NCBI GenBank assembly: GCA_013812245.1
Contig: JACCTS010000245.1
Location: 1-41,639 of the forward strand
Direction: 5' to 3'
DNA: 41,639 nt
Origin: Rubrobacter sp.
GTDB taxonomy: Bacteria > Actinomycetota > Rubrobacteria > Rubrobacterales > Rubrobacteraceae
The position numbers were made by a program, and so were the translations under genes. Each line of letters starts with the position of its first letter. Position 1 is the first letter of the stretch. This document shows, piece after piece, positions 6,954-19,061 of this stretch. The notes under the pieces are model-generated. The model searched no databases. It saw only the letters and a list, made by a program, of their open reading frames with translations, and had not been told where the DNA came from.

Positions 6954-9900
6954 GCCCGGGCTCCCAGGAGGCGCTGCAGCGGGTTTACGCGCTGCGTGCC
7001 GCCCCGGATGGCGGACTCCACGCCCTGCACGGCGGCCGCGGCAGCGGCCAGGGTCGTGATGCAGGGCACGCCGTGCGTGAGGGCTTTGCGGCGGATAAGG
7101 TACCCGTCCGTGCGCGCCCCACGCCCCCAAGGCGTGTTCACGATCAGGTCGACCCCGCCCTCTTCGATCAGGCCGAGCACGTCATCGCCAAGCTCACCGA
7201 TCTTGGGCACGACCGCGACCGGCAGGCCATTGTTCTTGAGAACCTCCGCCGTTCCCTCGCTCGCGGCCAGCTCGAAGCCGAGATCCGCGAAGGCGCGTGC
7301 GATCAAGATGACGGACCTCTTCTCTCGATTGGCGACCGAGATGTACACCCTCCCCGAGACCGGCAGTCCCTGCCCGGCCGCAAGCAAAGCCTTGGCGAAC
7401 GCGCCGCCGAACGAACGGTCTATCCCCATCGCCTCCCCCGTCGAACGCATCTCTGGCCCGAGCAAAGGGTCCACGTCGGCGAAACGGTCGAACGGGAAGA
7501 CCGGCGCCTTGACGGAGAAGTGCCCGTTGATAGTGGCTCCAAGCCGCATATCGCGGAGCTTCTCACCAAGCAGCACCCTCGTCGCCACCTTCGCGAGCGG
7601 CACGCCGGTCGCCTTGGAGATGAAAGGCACGGTGCGCGACGCGCGCGGGTTGCACTCGATGACCATCACGTCGTCGCCGCGCACCACGAACTGCACGTTC
7701 ATCAGGCCGACGACGCCGACGGCGAGCGCAAGACGCTTCGTGTACTCTTCGACCCGTTCCAGCAAAGCCCGGTGGATGGTGATGGGCGGCGTCACGCACG
7801 AGGAGTCCCCCGAATGCACGCCGGCCTCCTCGACGTGCTCCATGATGCCGCCGACGTACACATCCTCGCCGTCGCAGACGGCATCAACATCTACCTCGAC
7901 GTAATCTTCCATGAACTTGTCGATGAGGGTCGGGTGCTCCGGGCTCGTGTCGGCGCTGGCGCTGAGGTACAGGTCAAGGTCGTCGTCGTTGTAGACGATC
8001 TCCATCCTCCTCCCGCCGAGTACGTAAGAAGGTCGAACGACCACGGGGTAGCCGATCCCACGCGCCACCCGGCGCGCCTCATCGGCCGTGAAGGCAGTCC
8101 CGAAGCGAGGGTGCGGGATGCCGAGGTCGGAGAGCAGGCGTCCGAAGCGGGATCTGTCTTCCGCGAGGTCTATGGCGTCCGGGGATGTACCCAGAATCTT
8201 CGCCCCTGCCTTCTCCAATTCACGAGCGAGCTTCAGCGGGCTCTGGCCACCGAATTGCAGGATCACACCATCCGGCTTCTCCCTGCGGATGACCTCCAGC
8301 GCGTGCTCAGCCGAGAGAGGCTCGAAGTACAGGCGCGTAGAGGTGTCGTAGTCAGTGGAGACGGTCTCGGGGTTGGAGTTGACCATCACGGCGTCGTAAC
8401 CAGCGTCCTTGAGGGCGTAGCTGGCGTGGACGCACGCGTAGTCGAACTCCACGCCCTGCCCGATGCGATTGGGGCCGCTCCCGAGGACGACGACGGAAGG
8501 GTTCTCCCCGCGTTCGACTTCATCCTCGGTCTCGTAGGTTGAGTAGTAGTACGGGGTGCGTGCCGGGAATTCGCCGGCGCAGGTATCCACGGACTTGTAC
8601 GTCGGGCTCACGCCGAGGGCGCGCCTCACGCCCCGCATGACCTCTGTGGAAGTCCCGGTCGCGGCAGCGAGGTTTTCGTCCGGTAGACCGATCTTCTTGG
8701 CTTCGAGCAGGGCTTCGCGGCTCCACTCTCCGGAAGCGAGCGAACCTTCCGACGCTACTATCCTGGCTACGGAGGCGATGAAGAAGGGATCTATTTGCGT
8801 CCGCTCGAAGATCTCCGGTATGTCCATCCCGGCGCGCAGGGCGTCGAAGATCGCGAAGATCCTGTACGCGCTCGCCTCGTCGAGGTTCGGGACCACGTCG
8901 GCGGCATCAACCTCCAGTGAAGCCATAGCTTTGAGCAGGCTCTCCGTGAACGTGCGGCCTATGGCCATGACCTCGCCGACAGAGTGCATCCTAGTGGTCA
9001 ACCTGGACGCGGCAGCCGGAAACTTCTCGAAGGCGAAGCGTGGGATCTTGGTGACCACGTAGTCGAGCGCCGGCTCGAAAGACGCAGGGGTCGCGCGGGT
9101 GATGTCGTTCGGAATCTCATCGAGCGTGTAACCGGCGGCGAGCTTCGCAGCGATCTTGGCTATCGGAAAACCCGTCGCCTTGCTCGCCAGCGCGCTCGAC
9201 CGGCTCACCCGAGGGTTCATCTCGATCACATAGAAGTCGTCGCTGTTCGGATCAACAGCAAACTGGATGTTCGAACCGCCCGTGCTCACCCCAATCTCAC
9301 GTATTATGCGTATAGATGCCGTGCGGAGGGACTGGTACTGGCGATCGGAGAGGGTCTGGGCCGGGGCGACGGTTATGGAGTCGCCGGTGTGGACGCCCAT
9401 CGGGTCCACGTTCTCGATGGAGCAGACGACGACCACGTTGTCGGCGAGGTCGCGCATGACTTCGAGCTCGAATTCCTTCCAGCCCGCGACGCTCCGCTCC
9501 ACGAGCACGCTGCCGACGGGGCTGGCGTCGAGGCCGTCCGTGACAGCGCGGCGAAGCTCGACGTGGTCGCGGGCGACGGAGCCGCCCTTGCCACCCAGGG
9601 TGAAGCTGGGCCGGATGATAAGCGGGAAGCCGACTCTTTCGGCCAGTTCCTCTGCCGCCGAGAGGTCTCGCGCCGTCCGGCTCTCCGGCACCCTGAGCCC
9701 GATGCGGTCCATGGCGTCGTGGAAGAGCTGGCGATCCTCGGCCTTGTGAATGGACTCGACGGACGCTCCCAGAAGTTCGACGCCGAACTCATCGAGAAAG
9801 CCGGCCTCGTGTAGCTCGATGGCGAGGTTCAGGGCGGTCTGTCCGCCGAGGGTCGGGAGCAGGGCGTCGGGACGTTCCCGCCGGATCACCTCCGCGACCG

Positions 9901-10117
9901 TCTCCACGGTGAGCGGCTCGACGTAGGTGGCGTCTGCGACCTCGGGGTCCGTCATGATGGTCGCTGGGTTCGAGTTCACGAGGATGACTCGATAGCCCTC
10001 ATCGCGCAGGGCGTGGCAAGCCTGGGTGCCAGAGTAGTCGAACTCGGCGGCCTGCCCGATCACGATCGGACCAGACCCTATTATCAGGATGCTGCTTATG
10101 TCGTCGCGGCGGGGCAA
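6950..10117 (-). CDS. carB: Carbamoyl-phosphate synthase large subunit
   Basis: 1055 aa; [37 protein letters not shown], two ATP-grasp halves. Confidence 0.97.
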   Translation of the reverse strand: MPRRDDISSILIIGSGPIVIGQAAEFDYSGTQACHALRDEGYRVILVNSNPATIMTDPEVADATYVEPLTVETVAEVIRRERPDALLPTLGGQTALNLAIELHEAGFLDEFGVELLGASVESIHKAEDRQLFHDAMDRIGLRVPESRTARDLSAAEELAERVGFPLIIRPSFTLGGKGGSVARDHVELRRAVTDGLDASPVGSVLVERSVAGWKEFELEVMRDLADNVVVVCSIENVDPMGVHTGDSITVAPAQTLSDRQYQSLRTASIRIIREIGVSTGGSNIQFAVDPNSDDFYVIEMNPRVSRSSALASKATGFPIAKIAAKLAAGYTLDEIPNDITRATPASFEPALDYVVTKIPRFAFEKFPAAASRLTTRMHSVGEVMAIGRTFTESLLKAMASLEVDAADVVPNLDEASAYRIFAIFDALRAGMDIPEIFERTQIDPFFIASVARIVASEGSLASGEWSREALLEAKKIGLPDENLAAATGTSTEVMRGVRRALGVSPTYKSVDTCAGEFPARTPYYYSTYETEDEVERGENPSVVVLGSGPNRIGQGVEFDYACVHASYALKDAGYDAVMVNSNPETVSTDYDTSTRLYFEPLSAEHALEVIRREKPDGVILQFGGQSPLKLARELEKAGAKILGTSPDAIDLAEDRSRFGRLLSDLGIPHPRFGTAFTADEARRVARGIGYPVVVRPSYVLGGRRMEIVYNDDDLDLYLSASADTSPEHPTLIDKFMEDYVEVDVDAVCDGEDVYVGGIMEHVEEAGVHSGDSSCVTPPITIHRALLERVEEYTKRLALAVGVVGLMNVQFVVRGDDVMVIECNPRASRTVPFISKATGVPLAKVATRVLLGEKLRDMRLGATINGHFSVKAPVFPFDRFADVDPLLGPEMRSTGEAMGIDRSFGGAFAKALLAAGQGLPVSGRVYISVANREKRSVILIARAFADLGFELAASEGTAEVLKNNGLPVAVVPKIGELGDDVLGLIEEGGVDLIVNTPWGRGARTDGYLIRRKALTHGVPCITTLAAAAAAVQGVESAIRGGTQRVNPLQRLLGARA

Positions 10118-10120
10118 GGG

Positions 10121-11266
10121 CTAGGTCGCGACCTTCTCCGAGATGGTTCCGACGAACTCGTCGAAGAGGTAGCCGGAATCACGCGGCCCCGGACTCGACT
10201 CGGGGTGGTACTGCACGCTCCAGGCGCGCCGCTCCGGGCTCCACAACCCTTCGACCGTCCCGTCATAGAGGTTGCGGTGCGTCAGCTCCACGTCGTCCGG
10301 CATGGTGTCTTCGCGCACGGAGAAACCGTGGTTCTGGCTGGTGATCTCGATCCTCCCGGTGCGCAGGTTCCGCACGGGATGGTTGGCCCCGTGGTGTCCG
10401 AACGGCATCTTGTACGTCTCGCCCCCGAGAGCAAGCCCGAGTAGCTGGTGGCCCAGGCAGATCCCGAATACCGGAACTTCTCCGAGCAGCGGACGCAGAG
10501 TATCCACCGCGTCCTCCAGGGCGGCGGGATCTCCGGGTCCGTTTGAGAGGAAGATCCCATCTGGCTCCGAAGCGAGGATCTCATCCGTACCCGTCGAACC
10601 GGGTAGCGCGAGTACCGTTGCGCCCCGGCCCCGAAGCTCCCTGTAGATGGAGCCCTTCACGCCATAATCGAGTGCCGTGACACGGCAGCGTTCATCACCG
10701 ACTGCGGGCATGAGGGTTGGCTCCGTGATGTTGGCGCTAGTGGAAGCGAGGTCGAGGCCGAGCATCGAAGGATGAGCGTTGGCCTTCTCCCGCAGAACGA
10801 GCGGGTCTTGCTCCACGGTAGAGATGACGCCACGCATCGCGCCCTTGTCCCGCAGGTGACGGGTCAGGGCGCGGGTGTCGAGGCCCTCGACGCCCATCAC
10901 GCGGTTCTCGGAGAGGAGGGCAGCGAGTGAGCGTTCGCTGGCCCAGTTGCTGTGGTGCGGGGTGTACTCGCGCACCAGGACGGCGGCAGCCTGCACCTTG
11001 CGGGACTCGTCGTCGCCCGGAATCACACCATAGTTACCGATGAGCGGGTAGGTGAAGAGCACGATCTGCCCCCGGTACGAAGGGTCGGTGATCGTCTCCT
11101 GGTATCCGACCATACTCGTCGTGAAGACCACTTCGCCGGCGACCTCGCCATCCCCGGCGAAGCTCCAGCCTTCGAAGACGGCCCCGTCCTCCAGGACGAC
11201 CGTCGCCCGGCTACGCCCGTACTCCAAACCTCGCTCCTGTCCTGTCGTGTACAAGCTCTCCGCCAA
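10121..11266 (-). CDS. carA: Carbamoyl-phosphate synthase small subunit (start may be internal)
   Basis: GFWCLGHQ-class motif [34 protein letters not shown]. Confidence 0.95.
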   Translation of the reverse strand: MAESLYTTGQERGLEYGRSRATVVLEDGAVFEGWSFAGDGEVAGEVVFTTSMVGYQETITDPSYRGQIVLFTYPLIGNYGVIPGDDESRKVQAAAVLVREYTPHHSNWASERSLAALLSENRVMGVEGLDTRALTRHLRDKGAMRGVISTVEQDPLVLREKANAHPSMLGLDLASTSANITEPTLMPAVGDERCRVTALDYGVKGSIYRELRGRGATVLALPGSTGTDEILASEPDGIFLSNGPGDPAALEDAVDTLRPLLGEVPVFGICLGHQLLGLALGGETYKMPFGHHGANHPVRNLRTGRIEITSQNHGFSVREDTMPDDVELTHRNLYDGTVEGLWSPERRAWSVQYHPESSPGPRDSGYLFDEFVGTISEKVAT

Positions 11267-12517
11267 CTATAGTACCCACGACCCGGCCCGTCAGCCTCCG
11301 ACCGAGATACGGGCTGTTCCACGACCGGCTCGACAGCGATCCCCGGTCCACAGCCCATTCCTCGGAGGGATCAACGAGCGTGAGGTCCGCGGGGGAGCCT
11401 ATCGCCATGCTCCCGCCCTCCCCGACCCACCGGCCCGGCGCGTACGACATCGCCTCGACCAGCCGCGCTAGCGAGAGCTTGCCTGTCAGTACCAGCTCCG
11501 TGTGCAGCGCCGCGAAGGCCGTCTCGTGGCCGAGGAAACCGGGCGCGGCCTGCTCCAGCGGGAGATCCTTCTCCTCAGAAGCGTGCGGCGCGTGGTCCGT
11601 CGCCACGAAATCCAGGGTTCCGTCGCGCAGGGCGTCCGTGACGGCATCGCGATCATCCAACGGGCGAAGCGGCGGGTTGACCCTGTACATCCCTTCCAGC
11701 GTGGAGACAAGCTCATCGGTGAGCGTCAGGTGGTGCGGCGTGGTGTCCGAGGTCACGTACGCGCGATCCGCGAAGAATCGGACGAGCGCGGCAGAGAGCC
11801 CGGTCGAGATGTGGGTGATGTGGGTCTTCGCCCCTGTCTCGGCGGCGAGCACCAGGGCGGTCGCCGTCGCCACGTCTTCGGCGCTTGCCGGAGATCCCGG
11901 TACGCCGGCGAGCGCGGCGGCGGCCCCGTCGTGGACGACGCCGGTCGCCAGCGTATGATCCTCACAGTGAAGTAGCACAGGCAATCCCGCTGATTGAGCA
12001 TAGAGCATGGCGTTTCGCAGAACCCCGGCAGACTGCGTTCCCAGCCCGTCGTCGGAGACGCAAAGGGCTCCGGCTTCTTTCAACAGGCGCATCTCTGTGA
12101 GGCGTTCTCCCTTCAACCCAACGTGCAGCGCGGCAGAAACGTAGGCCCGCACCCGCGACTCCTGTTCGATGCGGCGCAGCAGCCCCGACACCACGACGGG
12201 TTTGTCCACGACGGGGTCGGTGTTCGGCATCATCACTACACCCGTGAAGCCGCCGGCCGCCGCCGATGCCGAGCCGCTCTCGATTGTCTCTTCATCCTCC
12301 CGACCCGGTGTACGCCAGTGAGCGTGCACGTCCACGAAGCCTGGGAACAGGTGCAGCCCATCCGCGTCGAGCTTGCGGGCGCCCTGGAGATCATCCCCGA
12401 CCTCCGCCACGCGCCCTCCGGATAACCGCACGTCCTTCACGGCGTCGAGTCTGGTGGAGGGATCGAGGACGCGGGCGTGCCGGATGACTAGCTCGGGGCT
12501 CTGTCCGTTGCGCCGGG

Positions 12518-12521
<4 letters not shown>
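11211..12521 (-). CDS. pyrC: Dihydroorotase
   Basis: [35 protein letters not shown]. Confidence 0.94.
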
Positions 12522-14025
<1,504 letters not shown>

Positions 14026-14271
14026 TCGGTTCTCACTGGCAGGCAAGCTACCAGAGCAGACCGGGGCCGTCAAGCCGTCGGCGGCCATCTTCCGGCGCCC
14101 CGTACTTTGGTACAGGTCAAGAACCGTACGCCCGCACGATGCACGAACCTCCTTTCCATCGCAACATTCGGATGCATCGAACCGGCAGACGAAAAGAGAG
14201 GTTAGTAGATTGGTGGATTTCCGCAGGCTACGGTGCAGACGGTTTCTGTTTCAGATCGGAGGCAACCCGAG

Positions 14272-14634
14272 ATGAACCCGAGTTCCTACTCACAAGAACA
14301 ACAGCGAATCTATCGCATAGACAAGTTCATCGTGTCTGAACCCGCCCGTGCCGAGTTCCTCGAAAGGGTGAAACACACCCACGAACTCCTGCGAATCCTT
14401 CCCGGCTTCATCGAGGATTCCATACTCGAAAAGATGGATGGACCCGGCGACTTCAACCTCGTCACCATCGTCGTGTGGTGGGACGCCGAAGCCATCGCAG
14501 CGGCAAAAGAGGCCGTGACGGCCAGGCATCAAGAAACAGGGTTCGATCCGCGCGAAACGTTCGATAGGCTGGGAGTTCAGGCTGACCTCGTGAACTACAG
14601 GCAGATAGATGCATGGAAGTACAGCAATGTATAG
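14272..14634 (+). CDS. Antibiotic biosynthesis monooxygenase (ABM) family protein
   Basis: IDKFIVSEPARAEFLERVKHTHELLRILPGFIEDSILEK...FNLVTIVVWWDAEAIAAAKEAV; RBS GGAGG upstream of ATG 14272. Confidence 0.8.
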   Translation: MNPSSYSQEQQRIYRIDKFIVSEPARAEFLERVKHTHELLRILPGFIEDSILEKMDGPGDFNLVTIVVWWDAEAIAAAKEAVTARHQETGFDPRETFDRLGVQADLVNYRQIDAWKYSNV

Positions 14635-15229
14635 GCCAGTCATCGGCATCATAATCAGCACCACACGGGAAGGCAGGTTCGGCGATAAACCGGCGCGCTG
14701 GATCTTCGATATCGCGTCGGAACGGAGCGACCTCGTCTTCGAAATGGTGGACCTGCGGGATTGTCCGCTGCCATTGTTCGAGGAGACGACGGGTCCCTCC
14801 CACGAGCCACCGGAGAACGAGATGGCGCTGCGCTGGGGCGAGAAGATAGCCGGGTTCGATGAGTATATCTTCGTCACGGCCGAGTACAATCACTCCATTC
14901 CGGGCGCTCTGAAGAACGCGCTCGACCACGCATACCCCGAGTTCAACAGGAAACCGGCCGCGTTCGTGGGCTACGGCGGGGTCGGTGGGGCGCGTGCCGT
15001 GGAGCAGTTGCGTTTGATCTGCATCGAGCTCCAGATGGCCCCGACCCGCACAGCCGTACACATAGGCATGGAGCCTGTACTCGGGGTGCGGCGTGAGGGC
15101 AAGAACCTCTCAGACTACGATTTACTCAACGAGAGCGCCGGTGCGACCCTCGACGAACTCGCCTGGTGGACTCATGCCCTGAAAGCCGGCCGAGAAGCGG
15201 CTGTGGAGTCCGTCGGGGCGGAGCGATGA
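14627..15229 (+). CDS. NADPH-dependent FMN reductase family
   Basis: IGIIISTTREGRFGDKPARWI, VTAEYNHSIPGALKNALDHAYPEFNRKPAAFVGYGGVGGARA. Confidence 0.9.
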   Translation: MYRPVIGIIISTTREGRFGDKPARWIFDIASERSDLVFEMVDLRDCPLPLFEETTGPSHEPPENEMALRWGEKIAGFDEYIFVTAEYNHSIPGALKNALDHAYPEFNRKPAAFVGYGGVGGARAVEQLRLICIELQMAPTRTAVHIGMEPVLGVRREGKNLSDYDLLNESAGATLDELAWWTHALKAGREAAVESVGAER

Positions 15230-16719
15230 GCACCGGGGGCGAAGCCATGAGCACGAGAGCACCTGCATCCACCCGGCTCTTTCTGGCGGTGGCCGCATCA
15301 GCGGTGTTCATCTCGGTGCTCACGGCCACCATGATTAACGTCTTGATCCCACTGATAAGGTTGCAGTTCGGCGCCTCGCCGGCGCAGGTGGGATGGGTGA
15401 TAACGGGCTACTCGCTCGCCTACGCCGTCGGGGTTCCGCTCTACGGACGCATCTCGGACTTTTTCGGGGTGAGGCGCGTCTTCGCCGTGGGGCTTACGGG
15501 GTTCGCGGCGGGCGGCCTCATCTGCGCCTTCGCCCCGAGCCTCACGGTACTCGTCCTGGGACGCATCGTGCAGGGAATCGGGGGAGCAGCAATCCCGGCG
15601 CTCGCGATAGTCTCAGTGACGAAGGTCTTGCCGGCTGGAGAGCGAGGCGCGGGCATGGGGGTTATCGGATCTAGCCTGGGCGCTGCTGCTGCGGTCGGCC
15701 CCGTTGCCGGAGGTATCGTCGGGCAATTCCTCGGCTGGCGTGCCCTGTTCGTGGGCACGCTCGTCTTGACGTTGATCCTGATCCCGTTCGCCCGGCGCGT
15801 GCTGCCCAACGGTGGCTCTCAAGATGAGCGCCGCTTCGACCTGATCGGTGGCCTACTGCTCGGCCTGGGAGCCGGCCTCTTCCTCTTCGGCGTTACACAG
15901 GGACAGGGTGCAGGCTTCGCCTCATCCTCCTCATGGGGTTGCTTCCTGGGAGCTGCGCTCGCGGCATCGCTCTTCGTCTGGCGTATAAGCGGAGCCTCGC
16001 ATCCCTTCGTCTCGCCTGTACTATTCAGGAACCGGGCGTATGTGGCGGCAATCCTCGTCGGTTTCTTCGCCATGCTGGCCAACCTCTCGGCGCTCATCTT
16101 CACCCCACTACTCCTCGTCGAGGTGAACGGGCTCTCCGCGGCGGCAGCCGGGCTGGCCCTGACGCCTGGGGCGGTGGCGCTGGCCCTTCTCTCGCCTTTG
16201 AGCGGCCGTCTCTCCGACCGCATCGGCGTGAAAACTCCCATCCTGGCTGGGCTTACGCCCATGACTCTTTCGGCGCTCTTCATGTCCACCCTCGCCGCAG
16301 GAGCGTCCCCGTTCATGGTCTCGGCGGGCATGCTGGGGTTGACCGTCGGCATGTCCTTCGTTCAATCTCCGCTCGCCAATGCGGCCGCAGGCGCGCTCCC
16401 GGATGCGGAGGTCGGGGGCGGTATGGGTATCTTCCAGGGTCTGATCTTCCTCGGAGGCGGTACCGGCCCGGCGCTCCTCGGGGCATTCCTCGCGTCCCGA
16501 GAAGAGGCCGATGGTGGGGCCATCAACCCCCTGTACGTTCTCAACGCCGCCCCGTTTTCCGATGCCTTCCTGGCGATGTTTTTCGTCCTGATCATCGCCC
16601 TCTTAGCCGCGCTCGGGCTGCGGAGCGTCGCCGAAAAGAACGATCCGGATCTCCGTTCAACGCCTATGGATAACACAGAACCAGAAGAGATCGAAGTGGA
16701 AGGGAGTAAGCAGCGATGA
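15226..16719 (+). CDS. MFS transporter, DHA/EmrB-like
   Basis: Multiple TM helices; WVITGYSLAYAVGVPLYGRISDFFGVRRVF, LGRIVQGIGGAAIPALA; ATGA overlap with the preceding gene. Confidence 0.9.
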   Translation: MSTGGEAMSTRAPASTRLFLAVAASAVFISVLTATMINVLIPLIRLQFGASPAQVGWVITGYSLAYAVGVPLYGRISDFFGVRRVFAVGLTGFAAGGLICAFAPSLTVLVLGRIVQGIGGAAIPALAIVSVTKVLPAGERGAGMGVIGSSLGAAAAVGPVAGGIVGQFLGWRALFVGTLVLTLILIPFARRVLPNGGSQDERRFDLIGGLLLGLGAGLFLFGVTQGQGAGFASSSSWGCFLGAALAASLFVWRISGASHPFVSPVLFRNRAYVAAILVGFFAMLANLSALIFTPLLLVEVNGLSAAAAGLALTPGAVALALLSPLSGRLSDRIGVKTPILAGLTPMTLSALFMSTLAAGASPFMVSAGMLGLTVGMSFVQSPLANAAAGALPDAEVGGGMGIFQGLIFLGGGTGPALLGAFLASREEADGGAINPLYVLNAAPFSDAFLAMFFVLIIALLAALGLRSVAEKNDPDLRSTPMDNTEPEEIEVEGSKQR

Positions 16720-18119
16720 AAGCGGTGTGGTTAGAGAAGTTCGGCGGTCCCGAATCGCTCGTGGCGGGAGAAGCGCCGGACCCCGTGGCAGAGCCGGGAC
16801 AGGCTTTGATCGAGGTGTCCTTCGCCAACATTACCTTCGTGGAGACCCAGTTCCGCGCGAGTGGTTTCGGGCCTTTCGAGGCGAAGCTGCCCATGATCCC
16901 GGGCAACGGCGTCGGCGGCGAGGTCGTGTCGGTCGGCTCCGGAGCCGACGACGGTCTGATCGACAGGCGGGTGGTCGCCATCACCGGCGGATCTGGTGGA
17001 TATGCCGGCCTGGTGACGGTTGACGCAGGCGGGCTCATCGAGGTGCCGGAAGGTCTGGCGCTCGACAGCGCGACGGCCCTGCTCGCCGACGGGCGCACGG
17101 CGAAGATGTTGATCCAGGCTTCCTCGTTGCGCGAAGGAGAACGAGTGCTGGTCGAGGCGGCGGCGGGCAGCGTTGGCTCCCTGCTAGTCCAGCTCGCTCG
17201 GGCGGCCGGGGCCACGGTCATCGCGGCGGTTGGAGGGGCGCGCAAGGTCGAACTCGCGCGAGAATTGGGCGCCGACATGACGGTAGATTACCGGGAGCCG
17301 GGGTGGACGGATCGGATTCGTGAGGCTACCGGAGGCGTGGACGTCGTCTTTGACGGTGTCGGCGGCGACATCGCCAGGTCCGCGTTCGGGCTGCTCGACT
17401 GCGGCGGGCGGATGATCAGCTTCGGAATGTCGAGCGGCGAGTGGGCCGGCATCCCGGATGAGGCAGCCGCGGATCGCGGTGTGACGAAGGTTGGCCTGTC
17501 GCGTCCAACGCCGGAGGAAGCCCGCGCGTTCACCGAGGACGCGCTATCCGACGCAGCGGACGGCCGGTTGCGCCCGGTGATCGGACAAACCTTCCCGCTG
17601 GAGCGGGCCGCCGAAGCGCACGCCGCCATCGAGTCTCGCGCCACCGTGGGTAAAACGCTCCTCGTGGCGCGACGGCCTGCGCCTTTCACGCGGGCGGAGC
17701 TCAGCTACCTGGAGTCTCAGACGTTGGGAAGGCTGGCGACGGCGCAGCCGAACGGGACACTCCAGGTCAGCCCGGTGGGGTTCGCCTACAACACCGACAC
17801 CGCGACCATAGACATCCGCGGGTACAACATGGCGTCCAGCCGGAAGTTCCGCAACGTCGCAGACAACGGCCGGGCGGCGTTCATCGTGGACGACATAGCA
17901 TCGCGCCAGCCGTGGCGTGTTCGGTGCCTCGAAATTCGCGGACATGCGGAGTCTATAGATCCGTCAGCCAGCGGAGGAGATCGAGACGGCGTATTCATCC
18001 GCGTCCACCCGGAGAGAATCATCGGCTTCGGGATAGACGATCCGGATCAAGAAGTCCACAAGCTCACCCCGAACACCCGCGACGCCACCGAACCTCCAGA
18101 CAGGCTCGCAAGGAAATGA
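16716..18119 (+). CDS. Fusion: MDR zinc-type/quinone oxidoreductase (N) + PPOX-class F420-dependent oxidoreductase-like domain (C)
   Basis: N-term MKAVWLEKFGGPESL...VEAAAGSVGSLLVQLARAAGATVIAAVGG...VGKTLLVARR, then FTRAELSYLESQTLGRLATAQPNGTLQVSPVGFAYNTDTATIDIRGYNMASSRKFRNVADNGRAAFIVDD...RVHPERIIGFG, one frame. Confidence 0.85.
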   Translation: MKAVWLEKFGGPESLVAGEAPDPVAEPGQALIEVSFANITFVETQFRASGFGPFEAKLPMIPGNGVGGEVVSVGSGADDGLIDRRVVAITGGSGGYAGLVTVDAGGLIEVPEGLALDSATALLADGRTAKMLIQASSLREGERVLVEAAAGSVGSLLVQLARAAGATVIAAVGGARKVELARELGADMTVDYREPGWTDRIREATGGVDVVFDGVGGDIARSAFGLLDCGGRMISFGMSSGEWAGIPDEAAADRGVTKVGLSRPTPEEARAFTEDALSDAADGRLRPVIGQTFPLERAAEAHAAIESRATVGKTLLVARRPAPFTRAELSYLESQTLGRLATAQPNGTLQVSPVGFAYNTDTATIDIRGYNMASSRKFRNVADNGRAAFIVDDIASRQPWRVRCLEIRGHAESIDPSASGGDRDGVFIRVHPERIIGFGIDDPDQEVHKLTPNTRDATEPPDRLARK

Positions 18120-19061
18120 ATGGCGAAAATCACCTTAACCAGGCCCGCACGATCTTCAGAGATAATCGGGGAGGCGATTCAGATGAGCACGTTGGATCAA
18201 CGCAACAATCCCAACGCCGAAGGAGCGAGTGGTGAGTGGGAGATAGAGAAACTTGACGTGGACGCTTACCTCGCTCGCGTGGGGTATGATGGAGACCTGC
18301 GCGCCGATGTAGACACACTATTTGCTCTGCACCGGGCGCACGCTGCCCGTATCCCGTTCGAGAACCTTGACGTCGTGCTGGGACGCGGCATCTCTCTCGA
18401 CATCAAGAAGATTCAGGACAAGCTGGTCCGCCACGAACGCGGCGGGTATTGTTTCGAGCACAACCTGCTCTTCGCCGCGCTTCTGGAGCGGATCGGATTC
18501 AGGGTGAGGCGGCTCGCCGCCCGCGTGCAGCCAGCCCGCACGCACATGCTGCTCGTCGTCGAGGCCGATGGAAGGGAATGGCTCGCCGATGTCGGTTTCG
18601 GGGCGACGCTCCTGGAGCCGATCCCGTTCGAAGACGGCGCCGTGTCGCGCCAGGGTGGCTGGACCTATGGTCTCGCAAAACACGGTGACGGCTCGTGGCG
18701 GCTGCGCTCTCCCGATGCGGACGGCTGGACAGACCTCTACACCTTCACCGAGGAGCCACAGCGTTTCATTGACTACGTGGTCTACAACCACTACACGGCG
18801 ACCCATCCAGACTCACCGTTCGTGAGCCAGCCGAGGGCCGTAAGGGTCAAACCCGACGTCCGGTATACGCTTGGTGGAAGCACGTTTATCTCCAAGTTTC
18901 CCGAGGGGTCCTTGGAGAAGCGTGATCTCCCCAAAGACGAAGCGATAGAGGCGCTCCGCGACACCTTCGGTATCGTCCTCGCTCCGGAAGATGAGGCGCG
19001 ACTGCGGGAGATCTTCGCTATGGAGAAAGCAGATATCCCTGATAAAACAAGACGAAGCTGA
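18120..19061 (+). CDS. Arylamine N-acetyltransferase (start at 18120 or ATG 18183)
   Basis: RIPFENLDVVLGRGISLD, catalytic Cys in RGGYCFEHN, RTHMLLVV, WLADVGFGATLLEPIPF. Confidence 0.93.
   Translation: MAKITLTRPARSSEIIGEAIQMSTLDQRNNPNAEGASGEWEIEKLDVDAYLARVGYDGDLRADVDTLFALHRAHAARIPFENLDVVLGRGISLDIKKIQDKLVRHERGGYCFEHNLLFAALLERIGFRVRRLAARVQPARTHMLLVVEADGREWLADVGFGATLLEPIPFEDGAVSRQGGWTYGLAKHGDGSWRLRSPDADGWTDLYTFTEEPQRFIDYVVYNHYTATHPDSPFVSQPRAVRVKPDVRYTLGGSTFISKFPEGSLEKRDLPKDEAIEALRDTFGIVLAPEDEARLREIFAMEKADIPDKTRRS

Noticed and set aside
6728-8542. 604-aa plus-strand ORF
   Set aside because: Antisense to the clear pyrK/carB coding frames; Arg/Pro/His-rich composition typical of high-GC shadow ORFs.
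14105-14112. GTAC-TTTG-GTAC mini palindrome in the pyrR/ABM intergenic region
   Set aside because: Only 4 bp per arm; insufficient to claim an operator.
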